From Streptomyces sp. B21-083 (lineage in GTDB: Bacteria > Actinomycetota > Actinomycetes > Streptomycetales > Streptomycetaceae): a stretch of 64,000 nucleotides of DNA. The stretch lies in assembly GCF_036898825.1 (NCBI RefSeq), contig NZ_JARUND010000002.1:2728001-2792000 (forward strand), in the 5' to 3' direction. The notes beneath the pieces were generated by a model, which was not told the DNA's origin, ran no database searches, and was given only the letters and a program-made list of their open reading frames with translations. The translations under genes were made by a program, and so were the position numbers. Below are positions 25,953 to 37,734 of this stretch, one piece after another (positions within the stretch are counted from its first letter, which is position 1; each line of letters starts with the position of its first letter).

Positions 25953-26653
25953 CCTTTGAAGATCGGCGACTGCCCACGATCAACCTGCTGCACCTGTCGT
26001 CCCGCAAGGCGGTCGACGCGGCCGTGCGGATGAGCCGGGCGTTCCCGGACATCGACTTCCGCCGTGAGGTGACCGTCGGGCATCTGCTCGCCGACATCAC
26101 CACCGCACACGGCCTCGGCGGCAAGGTCAACCCGCCGCTGCGGCCCCGCGACGACGTCGAGGCGCTCTGGGAGCACATGCTCGACGGCACCGTCGACCGG
26201 GTCGGCAGCGACCACGCGTGCTGCCGCGAGGAGGTGAAGTTCGGCGAGCCCGAGGACGACGTCTTCCTCGCCAAGGCCGGTTTCGGCGGCGCCGAGTACC
26301 TCCTCCCCGGCCTGCTCACCGAGGGAACGAAACACGGCCTGCCGCTGGGCCGGATCGCCGCGCTGACCTCCTGGAACCCGGCCCGGCGCTACGGACTGCG
26401 CACCAAGGGCAGCCTCACCCCCGGCTTCGACGCCGACATCGCCCTGGTCGACCCGGGCCGCAGCTGGACCGTGCGCGCCGCGGAGTCGGAGTCGGAGTCG
26501 ACGCAGCAGTACACCCCGTTCGAGGGATTCGAGCTGACCGCCCAGGTCACCGACACCTTCTTGAGGGGCAACCACATCCTGCGGGCGGGCAAGGTCGTCG
26601 GCCCACCCGTCGGCGCCTACCTGCACCGTCCGACCGGTACCGGTCTGAGCTGA
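25953..26653 (+). pseudogene. 5'-truncated dihydroorotase/hydantoinase-type amidohydrolase
   Basis: Only the C-terminal half of a cyclic amidohydrolase is present: TINLLHLSSRKAVDAAVRMS, VGSDHACCREEVKF (metal-site Asp-His), a TSWNPARRYGLRTKGSLTPG segment and GFDADIALVDPG, then a normal C-terminal end. The N-terminal HxH metal motif and carboxylated Lys region are absent. The sequence begins abruptly next to the truncated I36-type gene running the other way. A GTG at 26024 could start a 209-aa product, which would be catalytically dead. Confidence 0.75.
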
Positions 26654-26714
26654 CAGAGAGGGCTTTCCCTGCGGCCCGCACCAGGCAGCCGTAGCACACT
26701 GCCGGCAGGCGTCA

Positions 26715-26916
26715 GTGCCGCGGGCGATCGCCGTGGACGGCAGGACGCTGCGCGGCTCACGCCATGCGGGCCGGGAAACCGTAGCGCTGCCGGCGGCGAT
26801 GGGACAGACCGGCAGCGTGGTCGCCCAGCGGCAAGTCGCCCGACACGAGCAACGAGGTCCCCGCCGTCGGGGGTGTTCCCGGGCTTTTCGATGTCCACAT
26901 ATACCCACTCGCCTGA
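26715..26916 (+). mobile_element. ISAs1-type transposase remnant
   Basis: The frame reads RAIAVDGRTLRGSRHAGRET and GQTGSVVAQRQVA, the conserved central part of ISAs1/DDE transposases (VDGKTLRGS, LAQRQV). It then shifts one base into DTSNEVPAVG, the next conserved piece (xKTNEIPA), and stops. Both transposase ends and any terminal repeats are missing. This is an old IS fragment beside the 26 kb rearrangement junction. Confidence 0.62.
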
Positions 26917-27085
26917 CACGAACCTCGCTGCGGGCTGCCCGCCTCGGAGTCCGGCCGTCGTCGACCACACGGTCGGACCACACATGGCTAAAACATGCTC
27001 GAACCATCTCAAGAGGGGAAGATTTACCCATCGCGGGTGCGCGTGCCCGGCGTCCCCCTCTGACCAGGAGAAGGCAGATCCGACC

Positions 27086-27478
27086 ATGTCGAAGAAACCA
27101 CGTTCGTCCGAGTCACCGCACGGAAAGGGCCCCAGCCGCCACCAGGGCCCCGACCAGCACGGCTGGTCGCCCGATGTGGATGACACACGCCAGCAGGACA
27201 ATCCGAGCGCCCGCCGCTCCTTCGACGCAACCGAGGCCGGTGAAAAGGGCCGGGGCCGGACGAAGTCCCCCGAGGAGACGAAGTCCGTCCCGGGCGACAC
27301 GGCCGAGAGCCGCGGTGCTCGCGGTGAGGAGTACGGCGACGCGGACGAGAAGGGCAGACGCGACACCGGACGCAGGGGCCGCTCCCAACGCCCCAGCGGC
27401 ACCAAGGACGCCTCCGCCACGACCGGCGTGGACCCGCAGGACCCCCAGGACCCGCCGTCCGAACGCCGGCCGCGCTAG
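27086..27478 (+). CDS. Hydrophilic, probably disordered protein
   Basis: A 130-aa protein beginning MSKKPRSSESPHGKGPSRHQ and made almost wholly of charged, Gly, Pro, Ser and Asp residues (ARRSFDATEAGEKGRGRTKS, DPQDPQDPPSERRPR). It has no hydrophobic core, signal peptide or known domain. AGGAGAAGG lies upstream of the ATG, with rather long spacing. It converges on hypE. The composition resembles stress- or desiccation-type disordered proteins, but that is only a compositional impression. Confidence 0.6.
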   Translation: MSKKPRSSESPHGKGPSRHQGPDQHGWSPDVDDTRQQDNPSARRSFDATEAGEKGRGRTKSPEETKSVPGDTAESRGARGEEYGDADEKGRRDTGRRGRSQRPSGTKDASATTGVDPQDPQDPPSERRPR

Positions 27479-27528
27479 CGAAACCTTCGGCGCCCGGACG
27501 GCCAGGTCTTCGACGCGGGGCACCCGTG

Positions 27529-28611
27529 TCAGCAGATGCGCGGCAGTTGCTCCCCGATCGGCAGATCGACCACCCGCGTTCCCCCCAGGCCGGTCCGGGC
27601 CACGACCATGCCGGGGTGCGCCTCGACGGCCTCACCGATGATCACGGAGTCCGCGCCCAGCGGATGGGCCCGCATCGCCTCGAGAACGGCGTCGGCGTGC
27701 TCGCGCGGGACGAAGGCCACCAGCTTTCCCTCGTTGGCGATGTACATGGGGTCCAGTCCGAGGATGGCGCAGGCGTTGGCCACGGCCGCCGGGACCGGGA
27801 CGTCACGCTCCCGGATGACCACCCCTGTTCCGGAGGCCTCCGCGATCTCGTTGAGCGAGGCTGCCAGGCCGCCTCGGGTGGGATCGCGCAGGACGTGCAG
27901 ATCGGGGGTGACGGCGAGCATGGCCTCGACCAGGCCGCCGAGCGCCGCGCAGTCGCTCTCGATCTCCACTCCGAACTCCAGGCCCTCGCGCACGCTCATG
28001 ACCGCCACCCCGTGGACACCGATGGCACCACTGACGATCACGACGTCGCCGGGGACGACCCGCTGGGGACGCAGATCGACGCCCGCCGGGACGAGACCGA
28101 TGCCCGCCGTGTTGATGTAGATCCCGTCGCCGTGGCCGGCCTCCACCACCTTCGTGTCGCCGGTGGCCACCTCCACACCGGCGGTGCGCGCGGCCGCGCC
28201 CAGCGCCTCGGACACCCGCGTGACCACGTCCAGCTCGACGCCCTCCTCCAGGATGAATCCGCAGGAGAGGTAGGCGGCGCGGGCGCCGCTCATGGCGAGG
28301 TCGTTGACGGTGCCGTTGACCGCCAGATCACCGATGCTGCCGCCGGGGAAGAACAGCGGCCTGACCACGTAGGAGTCGGTGGAGAACGCCAGCCGGGCAC
28401 CGCCCAGGGAGACGACGGCGGCATCACCCATCTGGGCGAGCACCTCGCCACCGAAGGCGGGGGCGAAGATCTGCTGGACGAGCTCGGCGGAGAGGACTCC
28501 ACCGCCACCATGGCCCATGACCACGCGTGGCCGGTCACGCAGAGGCGCCGGGCATGTCCACGCCTCGATGTCCAGGGCGGCGGTGACGGGGAGATCGGTG
28601 GTGTCAGACAA
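27529..28611 (-). CDS. hypE: Hydrogenase maturation protein HypE
   Basis: A 360-aa protein of the AIR synthase/PurM fold, with [20 protein letters not shown] near the N-terminus and the invariant C-terminal PRIC whose last Cys carries the thiocyanate. HypE dehydrates a carbamoyl group from HypF to the cyanide ligand of the NiFe active site. No ATG or GTG fits; the frame continues upstream of 28611 only as non-protein-like sequence. I therefore take the TTG at 28611, which overlaps the hypD stop by 8 bases. It is the last gene of the hydrogenase operon. Confidence 0.93.
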   Translation of the reverse strand: MSDTTDLPVTAALDIEAWTCPAPLRDRPRVVMGHGGGGVLSAELVQQIFAPAFGGEVLAQMGDAAVVSLGGARLAFSTDSYVVRPLFFPGGSIGDLAVNGTVNDLAMSGARAAYLSCGFILEEGVELDVVTRVSEALGAAARTAGVEVATGDTKVVEAGHGDGIYINTAGIGLVPAGVDLRPQRVVPGDVVIVSGAIGVHGVAVMSVREGLEFGVEIESDCAALGGLVEAMLAVTPDLHVLRDPTRGGLAASLNEIAEASGTGVVIRERDVPVPAAVANACAILGLDPMYIANEGKLVAFVPREHADAVLEAMRAHPLGADSVIIGEAVEAHPGMVVARTGLGGTRVVDLPIGEQLPRIC

Positions 28612-29731
28612 CGGGGGTCGCCTCCCGGGCCTTGGTGGCGGGCAGGTCGAGACGCCGGTAGAGGTAGTACGCGGCGCAGGCGCCCTCGCTGGACACCATG
28701 GTGGCTCCCAGGGGGGTGCGGGGAGTGCACAGGGTGCCGAACGCCTCGCACTCGTGCGGCTTGAGCAGCCCCTGCAGGACCTCTCCGCTGCGGCACTCGG
28801 CGGGTTCGGCCGTCTGGATTCCACTGACCGAGAAGCGGTGCTCGGCGTCGTGGTCGCGGTACTTCGACGACAGCCGCCAGCCGCTGTCCGGGATCACCCC
28901 GATACCGCGCCAGGCGCGGTCGGTGACCTCGAAGACGTCCTCCAGCATGGACCGGGCGGCCGGGTTGCCCTCCGGGCGTACGGCACGGGAGTAGGCGTTG
29001 TCGACGGTGTGCTCACCGCGTTCCAGCTGACGGACGGCGCGACGCACGCCTTCGAGGATGTCCAGCGGCTCGAAGCCGGTCACGACGATCGGAACCCGGA
29101 AGCGTTCGGCCAGTTCCGGGTACTCCCCCACGCCCATCACGCTGCAGACGTGCCCGGCCGCGAGGAAGCCCTGCACACGGCAGCTCGGCGACGACATGAT
29201 CGCCTCGATGGCCGGGGGTACGCGGACGTGGGACACCAGCATGCTGAAGTTCTTGATGCCGAGCTTCCGGGCCTGATGGACCGTCATGGCGTTGGGCGGC
29301 GCCGTCGTCTCGAATCCGATGCCGAAGAACACCACCTCGCGGTCCGGGTTCTGCTGCGCGATCCGCAGCGCGTCGAGCGGCGAGTAGACGACGCGCACGT
29401 CACCGCCTTCCCCACGGACCTGGAACAGGTCCCGTCCCGTGCCCGGCACCCGCAGCATGTCGCCGAAGGAGCAGAAGATCACTCCCGGCCGGGAGGCGAT
29501 CTCCAGAGCCTTGTCGATGACCTCCAGCGGGGTCACGCACACCGGGCAGCCCGGCCCGTGGATCAACTCGACCTGTTCCGGCAGGAGTTGGTCGATGCCG
29601 TGCCGGATGATGCTGTGCGTCTGTCCTCCGCACACCTCCATCAGGGCCCACGGCCTGGTCACCGTGGCGTGGATGTCGTCAAGGAGCCGTCGTGCCAGCT
29701 CCGGGTCCTGGAACTCGTCGATGTACTTCAC
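28604..29731 (-). CDS. hypD: Hydrogenase maturation protein HypD
   Basis: A 375-aa protein starting (GTG) [17 protein letters not shown]. It shows the HypD Cys motifs: [29 protein letters not shown] and [12 protein letters not shown], and a C-terminal Cys-rich region holding the [4Fe-4S] cluster ([29 protein letters not shown]). HypD works with HypC and HypE to assemble Fe(CN)2CO. The GTG shares GTGA with the hypC stop. Length and motifs are normal. Confidence 0.95.
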   Translation of the reverse strand: MKYIDEFQDPELARRLLDDIHATVTRPWALMEVCGGQTHSIIRHGIDQLLPEQVELIHGPGCPVCVTPLEVIDKALEIASRPGVIFCSFGDMLRVPGTGRDLFQVRGEGGDVRVVYSPLDALRIAQQNPDREVVFFGIGFETTAPPNAMTVHQARKLGIKNFSMLVSHVRVPPAIEAIMSSPSCRVQGFLAAGHVCSVMGVGEYPELAERFRVPIVVTGFEPLDILEGVRRAVRQLERGEHTVDNAYSRAVRPEGNPAARSMLEDVFEVTDRAWRGIGVIPDSGWRLSSKYRDHDAEHRFSVSGIQTAEPAECRSGEVLQGLLKPHECEAFGTLCTPRTPLGATMVSSEGACAAYYLYRRLDLPATKAREATPVV

Positions 29732-30033
29732 TGGTTGCTCACCTCTTCCACCGGGTCCACGCCCGCCTCCGCCGCCGCCGTTTCCCAGGGGTCGCCGAAC
29801 TCCCCCTGCAACAAGCCGAGTTCGGCGAAGAGTTCGAGCGTCTGCCGGGCCGACTCCTCGTCCAGCCGTTGCAGGGCGAACCCGACGTGGACGATGGCGT
29901 ACTCGCCGACCTGAAGGTCGGGCAGGTACTCCAGACACACCTCCTTGACCACTCCGCCGAAGTCGACGTTGGCCATCCGGGTGCCGTCCCGTTCCTCGAT
30001 GTCCAGCACTCTGCCGGGTACCGCCAGGCACAT
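29728..30033 (-). CDS. hypC: Hydrogenase maturation chaperone HypC
   Basis: A 101-aa protein with the invariant N-terminus [12 protein letters not shown], whose Cys2 binds the Fe(CN)2CO unit with HypD. A beta-barrel core ([40 protein letters not shown]) follows. An acidic tail of about 20 residues after the usual end is slightly longer than average. It is coupled by a 4-base overlap to hypD and lies 36 bases after hypF. Confidence 0.95.
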   Translation of the reverse strand: MCLAVPGRVLDIEERDGTRMANVDFGGVVKEVCLEYLPDLQVGEYAIVHVGFALQRLDEESARQTLELFAELGLLQGEFGDPWETAAAEAGVDPVEEVSNQ

Positions 30034-30069
30034 GAGCCTCTCCTCGCTGTGGGGGTCGCGTCGCGTTGC

Positions 30070-32441
<2,372 letters not shown>

Positions 32442-32445
<4 letters not shown>

Positions 32446-33209
32446 GAGTGGGTGTGCGCCATCGTGCCGGTGACCTCCGGGTGCGCGTGGGTGTGACCGC
32501 CGCCCGCGTGCGGGTGACGGTGCTGCCGGGCCATGACCGGCGCGTGGACGGGTGCGCCGTCCGCGGCTGCCAGCGCCCGGTCGAGGAGCGCGCCGACTCC
32601 CTGCCCCCGGCGTGCCGAGGTCCGGATCACCTCGACTCCCGGGTTGACCCGCTCCACGTTCGCGCGGAACGCGGCCTCGTCGAACTCGACGGCCTCGGCG
32701 ATGTCGGTCTTGGTGATCACGACCAGATGGGCGAGGCCGAAGGCGGTGGGGTACTTGAGCGGCTTGTCCTCGCCCTCCGTCACGGAGGCGAGGGTGACCC
32801 GGAGCGTCTCCCCCAGGTCGTACGAGGCCGGGCAGACCAGGTTGCCGACGTTCTCCACGAACAGCAGCCGGGTGTCGTCGGGCAGCCATCCGTCCAGGTG
32901 CCCGGCCAGCATCCCCGCCTCCAGATGGCACAGTCCGTCGGTGAGTACCTGCTTGACCGGGACGCCCGAACGCGCCAGGCGTGCCGCGTCGTTCTCGGTG
33001 GCGAGATCGGCGCTCAGCGCCGCGACGGGAACCGACCGTTCCCGAGCCCGCAGCAGTTCACGCTCCAGCAGCGCGGTCTTGCCGCTGCCCGGGCTGGACA
33101 GCAGGTTGACGACGGCGGTGCCGCGTTCCGCGAGAAGGGCGCGCAGTTCGTCGGCGCTCGCGTCGTTCTTGGCGAGTACGGCCTGCCGCAGGTCGACGAC
33201 ACGACACAT
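32442..33209 (-). CDS. hypB: Nickel-inserting GTPase HypB
   Basis: A 255-aa G3E GTPase with P-loop [14 protein letters not shown] (about residues 38-51), a metal-site region [22 protein letters not shown], and the guanine motif [11 protein letters not shown] His-rich tail lies at the C-terminus ([17 protein letters not shown]), where many HypB proteins have it at the N-terminus; it could store nickel. HypB with HypA delivers Ni to the large subunit. The ATG starts 3 bases after the hypA stop. Confidence 0.95.
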
Positions 33210-33212
33210 GGT

Positions 33213-33620
33213 TCAGCGCTCCTCGGAGATTGGTTCGCGGGTGGGCGGCTGCGGGGTGCCGTGCTTGTGGCCGTCCTCCCAGTGCACGTCGACGATCTGC
33301 AGTTCCCGGCCCGCGAGCAGTTCGGTCCGCGTTCCGCCGCACCCGGGGCAGGTCAGCCGTGGTGGCATGCCGACGGCCCATTCGTGTGCGCAGGGAGTGC
33401 AGCGCGCCCGCCCCGGCACCGCTTCGGTGACCAGTTCGGCGCCCTCCAGCAGCGTTCCGGCGCAGGCCAGTTCGAAGGAGAACGCGAGCGCGTCGGGTAC
33501 GACACCGGCCAGTTCGCCCACCTGAAGCCGTACCGATCGCACCGCTGTGACGTCACCGGCCCGCGCGGCGGCCTCGGCCACCTGGTCGACGACGGCCAGC
33601 GCGACGGACATCTCGTGCAC
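33213..33620 (-). CDS. hypA: Nickel metallochaperone HypA
   Basis: A 135-aa protein starting MHEMSVALAVVDQV, where His2 is the conserved Ni ligand. The zinc site is two CxxC pairs (CTPC near residue 73 and CPGC near 90). A C-terminal extension beyond the family norm (EDGHKHGTPQPPTREP) adds two more His. It works with the adjacent HypB in nickel insertion. Confidence 0.94.
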   Translation of the reverse strand: MHEMSVALAVVDQVAEAAARAGDVTAVRSVRLQVGELAGVVPDALAFSFELACAGTLLEGAELVTEAVPGRARCTPCAHEWAVGMPPRLTCPGCGGTRTELLAGRELQIVDVHWEDGHKHGTPQPPTREPISEER

Positions 33621-33761
33621 GGTCCCGTCCTTTCGCGGCCTGCCTCCGGTCGGCCTTCATTAGAGGCGCGCGCTGCCGGGCCGTACGACCCGGCACGCCG
33701 TCATGGGCCGGCAGGTACGCCGTTCGACGCAACGCAGGGCGCACCGGGTGGCGCCCCCGGT

Positions 33762-33866
33762 TCACATGCGTCGGATCCGCAGGTAGCGCCTGAGGTCGGG
33801 GTAGACCTCGGCGGCGACGACGACCATGGCGGCGAGGGCCGCTCCGCCGATGACGATCTTCTTCAT
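33762..33866 (-). CDS. DUF6893 family 34-aa membrane peptide
   Basis: A 34-residue peptide begins MKKIVIGGAALAAMVVVAAE and ends with a basic DLRRYLRIRRM. It has one short transmembrane helix and a positively charged tail, so it should sit in the membrane with the tail inside. It matches the tiny DUF6893 proteins of actinomycetes. Its ATG overlaps the stop of the maturation protease gene by 4 bases, so it is translated as part of the hydrogenase operon. It could anchor or signal; the role is unknown. Confidence 0.75.
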   Translation of the reverse strand: MKKIVIGGAALAAMVVVAAEVYPDLRRYLRIRRM

Positions 33867-34429
33867 CCCGTCTCTCCTCTTGTCGAGATCCCGGCGGCCG
33901 TGGCCCGCGGCGCGGACTCTCCCGGCTCCCCGTTTCCCAGCAACTCCCCGATCAGCCGGACGGCCTCCGGTACGGCGCGGGACACCGGCGCGCTGAGCCC
34001 GATGCCCTCCTCCACCGAGGCCGGTTCGCATCCGACGACCAGGACGCGCCCTGGCGGCTCCGTGCCGGTGCCGGCGCAGAGCGTGCCCAGCAGCGCCAGG
34101 ACGGTGTCGGGGGTCATCCGGTGGCCGTCCAGCGCGGGGGCGGCGGGCGAAGGGCTCGCGCCGCCGACGTCGTGTTCGATCACGTACAGCGTGCCGGGGG
34201 CTTCACCGCGTGCCGTGGCGTCCACGAGAACGAGGGTGTCGTAGCCGTCCAGCAGCTGGTAGGCGAGATGCACCCCGCGCACCCCGATGTCCACGGCCTC
34301 GATGTGTCCGGGCAGGTCACGCCCGGCGAGCCGGCGCACGGTCTCCACGCCGAAGCCGTCGTCGCCGAGGAAGATGTTGCCGATGCCGGCGACGAGGGTC
34401 CTCGGGCCTGACCCCGGGGAAGGGTTCAT
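33863..34429 (-). CDS. Hydrogenase maturation protease (HyaD/HupD family)
   Basis: A 188-aa M52 endopeptidase with the signature TLVAGIGNIFLGDDGFGVET (residues about 10-29), where Glu/Asp positions bind nickel, and VDIGVRGVHLAYQLLDGYD. It clips the C-terminal tail of the large subunit after nickel insertion. Here that tail is 23 residues beyond DPCLPCGVH. The start overlaps the upstream 476-aa gene by 4 bases. The Ala/Pro-rich C-terminus after residue 165 is disordered. Confidence 0.92.
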   Translation of the reverse strand: MNPSPGSGPRTLVAGIGNIFLGDDGFGVETVRRLAGRDLPGHIEAVDIGVRGVHLAYQLLDGYDTLVLVDATARGEAPGTLYVIEHDVGGASPSPAAPALDGHRMTPDTVLALLGTLCAGTGTEPPGRVLVVGCEPASVEEGIGLSAPVSRAVPEAVRLIGELLGNGEPGESAPRATAAGISTRGETG

Positions 34430-35856
34430 ACGTCGTCCTCCAGCGGGGTGATTTCGTCCGGCTGGAAGTACAGGAACCGTCCCTGCTCGCGGCGGATGTC
34501 GGCGCCCGGGTCGCCCTCGACCGTCACCGCCAGGTGCACCAGGCCGTCGACGTCGTGCAGCACCGCCTCGACCTTCGCGGTGCGGCCCCGCAGGAAGATG
34601 TCCTGCGCGTCGGTGTGCCGCAGGCCCGGGCGCAGCTCGACGCGGCTCCCCTTGCCGACCGACCGGCCCTCCACGACCACCCGGTCCTGCTCGGGGTCGA
34701 AACCGGCGTCGCTCGCGGGGTCCCACCAGGGCGTGTCCGGGCGCTGTACGCCGTACTCGTCGGGAAAGCCCCCGGCCGAGGCGACGGGACCGGGGCCGGT
34801 CACCTCGCGCAGGCTCCGCACCGCCCCGTGCAGCCGCTCCAGTACCTCGGCGGGCATGGAGTCCGCGAGGTCGATCACGGCTGCGGCCCGCTCGTCGGTG
34901 CCCCGGGCCTCTCGTTTCTCCTCGTCGGTGAGGGCCGCGGTGCGCAGGGCGAGGATCTCGTCGATCTCGGTGGCGTCGTAGAGCGCGCCGGGGCTCTCCG
35001 GTGCGATGGCCGGATGGTCCTCCAGGATGATCGGCGACGACAGTACGAGGTCGGCGCTGCCGGGTTCGCCGGCGAGTACGGGCCAGGTGTGCAGGTTGCG
35101 GCAGGCCGCGACCGCGCCTTTCGCCCACTCGGGGGGATCGGTCATCGACAGGAACGATCCGGCGCTGAGGGCCATGAGGAGGTGGGTGGCCACCAAGGAG
35201 TGCGGCAGCGCCGCGTCCCGGTCGGCGCCGCGGCCCTCGGGCGGTGTCCAGCCGCTGGCGTTCTCGACGACGGCGGTCAGTCGCAGGGTCCGGTAGGGGC
35301 CGTCGAGTTCGCGGGCGGACAGCCGGAGCGTCCCGCTGATCTCCTCGCACGTGCGGACCAGTCGGCCGATGGTTTTCCCGGACGCGTCGAGGACCGGTTC
35401 GGTGTCCTCGCGGGCGGGGCGCCGGAAGGCGTGCGTGACGCCGTCGCCGATGAGCTCGTCCACCGACGCGACCACCTCGACACGCTCCTCGTCCCCCTCG
35501 TCCCAGGGCACCAGCACCCGGTCGTCGAGGCGGAGTTCGGGGACCGTCTCGAAGGTGCCGTCCGGCCGGGCCCGCTGCACCGTGCGCCGCCGGGCGCGCA
35601 GGAAGCGCACCTCGACCGAGAGGGTCGCGCCCGCCTTCGGTTCCATCAGGCACTCGGTGTGCTGGAAGTCGTGCTCCTCGCACGCGGCACCCCAGGCGGG
35701 CGGTACGAGCACCCCGAACTGCCAGCGCAGCCGGTTCTTGGCCGCCGAGGCGCGGTACGGGTAGAGCACGTAGCCCTCGAAGAGGACGGCGTCGGCAACC
35801 TGCCGGGCGAAGGCGAACCGCTTCTCCGTCTCGGAGGCGAAGGCGGTCACGGTCAC
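34426..35856 (-). CDS. Uncharacterised 476-aa hydrogenase accessory protein
   Basis: The protein begins VTVTAFASETEKRFAFARQV and contains FEGYVLYPYRASAAKNRLRW, VLVPPAWGAACEEHDFQHTE with a CxxxHxxxHTEC-like metal-binding look, and a C-terminal part DVDGLVHLAVTVEGDP. It is a regular member of group 1h hydrogenase clusters next to DUF6084 and DUF5947, but no function is established. The GTG at 35856 has GGAAGG 8 bases upstream and overlaps the DUF6084 stop (GTGA). Conservation with the enzyme suggests a role in assembly or electron transfer. Confidence 0.85.
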   Translation of the reverse strand: MTVTAFASETEKRFAFARQVADAVLFEGYVLYPYRASAAKNRLRWQFGVLVPPAWGAACEEHDFQHTECLMEPKAGATLSVEVRFLRARRRTVQRARPDGTFETVPELRLDDRVLVPWDEGDEERVEVVASVDELIGDGVTHAFRRPAREDTEPVLDASGKTIGRLVRTCEEISGTLRLSARELDGPYRTLRLTAVVENASGWTPPEGRGADRDAALPHSLVATHLLMALSAGSFLSMTDPPEWAKGAVAACRNLHTWPVLAGEPGSADLVLSSPIILEDHPAIAPESPGALYDATEIDEILALRTAALTDEEKREARGTDERAAAVIDLADSMPAEVLERLHGAVRSLREVTGPGPVASAGGFPDEYGVQRPDTPWWDPASDAGFDPEQDRVVVEGRSVGKGSRVELRPGLRHTDAQDIFLRGRTAKVEAVLHDVDGLVHLAVTVEGDPGADIRREQGRFLYFQPDEITPLEDDV

Positions 35857-36545
35857 GGATCCGTCCTTCCGATGGTGGCGGTGAGCGCGCGGAACGGGTC
35901 GCTCGCGGGCGGCTCGTCGGCGGCGACGGCGTCGAGCAGAGCCTTGAGGGTCGCCTCCCAGGAGGGCAGGGCGTGCCGGGAGCGGTAGGCGACGAGGGCG
36001 TCCATCGTGTCTCGGGGCAGCCGGATCCAGCCGCACCCCGGGAAGTGCTGCTCGACCATCTCCCGCCAGGTGGCGACCGGCATCCGGAAGGCCGCCTCCC
36101 GGTCCCACGGGACCGGTTCGACCTGGAACCCGCCGGCTCCGGTGAACGCCGTACCGGAGAACAGCATCAGCAGCGGCACCTCGCCGTCGTCGAGGGCGGC
36201 GAGGTAGCGGGTGGCGGCGATGTCCATGTCGTACGTGCAGGGCACGGCGAGGTCGGTCTCGATCTCGCCGGTGAAGCTCGGGACCATGACCGAGACCTGG
36301 GCGAACTGCACCGGCTGGAGCGTGCTGCCCCAGCGGGAGCGTTCGCCGAAGAGGTCTGCCAGTCCGTCGGCCTCGGCGGGCTCGTAGCCGCGGCGGGCGG
36401 GTTCGATGCGGATCTGGCAACGCAGTGCGAGGGCGTGCACGCGTGCGTTGTCCGCCGCGGTGACGCGCAGCCGGAAGACGAGGGTCGGTCCGGCGGCGTA
36501 GCCGTCGGCACGGACGCCGGTACAGGCGAAGGAGAACGACGTCAC
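35853..36545 (-). CDS. DUF6084 family hydrogenase-associated protein
   Basis: A 230-aa protein starting (GTG) VTSFSFACTGVRADGYAAGP. It has beta-rich sequence (LVFRLRVTAADNARVHALAL, CQIRIEP) and a C-terminal region PVPWDREAAFRMPVATWREM. It has no Cys cluster and no signal peptide. It matches DUF6084, known only from high-affinity hydrogenase operons. Four-base overlaps on both sides imply stoichiometric coupled translation with DUF5947 and the 476-aa protein. Confidence 0.88.
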   Translation of the reverse strand: MTSFSFACTGVRADGYAAGPTLVFRLRVTAADNARVHALALRCQIRIEPARRGYEPAEADGLADLFGERSRWGSTLQPVQFAQVSVMVPSFTGEIETDLAVPCTYDMDIAATRYLAALDDGEVPLLMLFSGTAFTGAGGFQVEPVPWDREAAFRMPVATWREMVEQHFPGCGWIRLPRDTMDALVAYRSRHALPSWEATLKALLDAVAADEPPASDPFRALTATIGRTDP

Positions 36546-37204
36546 GGCCGCACCCCCTCGTTCAACGGGTGTTCCGCCTCGCCCACGGGCCGCACGCGTC
36601 GCGCGACGTCCGCGAAGAAGGCTTCCAGAGCGGCGCGGGCCTCGGCTCCGCCGTCGAAGCCCTGCCACAACAGGCGCATGCGGCCGACGAGTTCGTAGCA
36701 GATGTCGATCGGTACGAGATGGCACTCGCCGTGTCCGTCGGTGCGGCGCAGCAGCAGTGCCTCCACGTCGGGTTCGAGCAGTTCGGCGAGGCGGCTGCCG
36801 CCGAGGACGTCCGTCCAGGTGTCCGGGTCGAGTTCGCTCTCGGTGGCGCCGGCCGGGCTCGGGTAGAGCGCGACCAGTCGGTCGAGCTCCGCGTTGCGGA
36901 AGAGGAAGGCGACGCCGACCGGGATCTGCAACGCGTCCCACGCGCTCTCGTCGAGGCGGTGCGTGGGGTCGGTGAGGTAGCGGGCAGGGACCGTGCGGAA
37001 GCGGCCCGCGGCGGCGCCCGGCTGTTCCATCAGCAGTGCGCAGGGGGTGCAGGCGCAGACGAGGGCGCGTTTCTCGGTGTCGACGAGATGACGGTGGCCC
37101 GCCTCCACCGTCACGGCGCACAGCTCGCACCGTTCGGGCTGCGGAGGCCGCTCGGTGCGGAACCTCCGCAGGCCGGGTGGGCGCGTCGCCGGGGACGCCG
37201 TCAT
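36542..37204 (-). CDS. DUF5947 family hydrogenase-associated protein
   Basis: A 220-aa protein with an N-terminal zinc- or iron-type site, RCELCAVTVEAGHRHLVDTE then LVCACTPCALLME. The CxxC...H...CxCxxC pattern could bind a rubredoxin-like iron or a zinc ion. The C-terminal part (LDPDTWTDVLGGSRLAELLE, CHLVPIDICYELVGRMRLLW) is conserved in DUF5947 of group 1h clusters. I infer a redox or assembly partner. The ATG overlaps the NifU-like gene stop (ATGA). Confidence 0.88.
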   Translation of the reverse strand: MTASPATRPPGLRRFRTERPPQPERCELCAVTVEAGHRHLVDTEKRALVCACTPCALLMEQPGAAAGRFRTVPARYLTDPTHRLDESAWDALQIPVGVAFLFRNAELDRLVALYPSPAGATESELDPDTWTDVLGGSRLAELLEPDVEALLLRRTDGHGECHLVPIDICYELVGRMRLLWQGFDGGAEARAALEAFFADVARRVRPVGEAEHPLNEGVRP

Positions 37205-37734
37205 CGGGCGCCCGTCGGTGCCGTGCCGATCTGGAGGAGCGTGGGCCCCGTGGGTGCGCTCCGCAGGTCGACGGCCCTGACCTCCGGCGCGAAGCAGGCG
37301 AGCGCCGCCTCGGCGGCCTCGATGGCGCCGGTGCCGGAGCCGCAACCGCAGCCGCCGGCCTCCTTGGCCCGCAAGGTCAGGGTGCCGCTCGTCTCGTCGA
37401 ACGCCTCGACGTCCAGGGCGTGTTCCTGGACCCTCTCCAGGGCCCGGGCGATGCGGGTGTCGCGGTCCTCCGGGTGCAGGTCGTGCAGGACCAGGAGGCT
37501 CGCGACCAGTTCGTCGCCGAGCAGTCCCGCCGACGGTTCGCCGGGAGCGGACGAGAGCAGGTGGAGGATGCGGGCCAGACCGGCACCGTAGAAGTCCATG
37601 AGGGAGCGGACGAGTTCCTCGGCGGCCGCTGCGGCGGCCGGGTCGCCGCTCGCGGTGAGTCGCTCCAGCACCTCCTCGACCCGGCGTCCGGTCTGCTCCG
37701 CGTTCACCGGCGCCACCGCCGTCGCCGCGTTCAT
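37201..37734 (-). CDS. NifU-like hydrogenase-associated protein
   Basis: A 177-aa protein with a helical N-terminal region (RRVEEVLERLTASGDPAAAA) and a C-terminal NifU-like fold. Its GGCGCGSGTGAIEAAEAAL motif replaces the usual CxxC with CGCGSG. NifU C-domains scaffold Fe-S clusters; here it could supply the small-subunit clusters. It starts at an ATG overlapping the large-subunit stop (ATGA). Confidence in the fold is moderate; in the hydrogenase link it is high. Confidence 0.85.
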   Translation of the reverse strand: MNAATAVAPVNAEQTGRRVEEVLERLTASGDPAAAAAAEELVRSLMDFYGAGLARILHLLSSAPGEPSAGLLGDELVASLLVLHDLHPEDRDTRIARALERVQEHALDVEAFDETSGTLTLRAKEAGGCGCGSGTGAIEAAEAALACFAPEVRAVDLRSAPTGPTLLQIGTAPTGAR

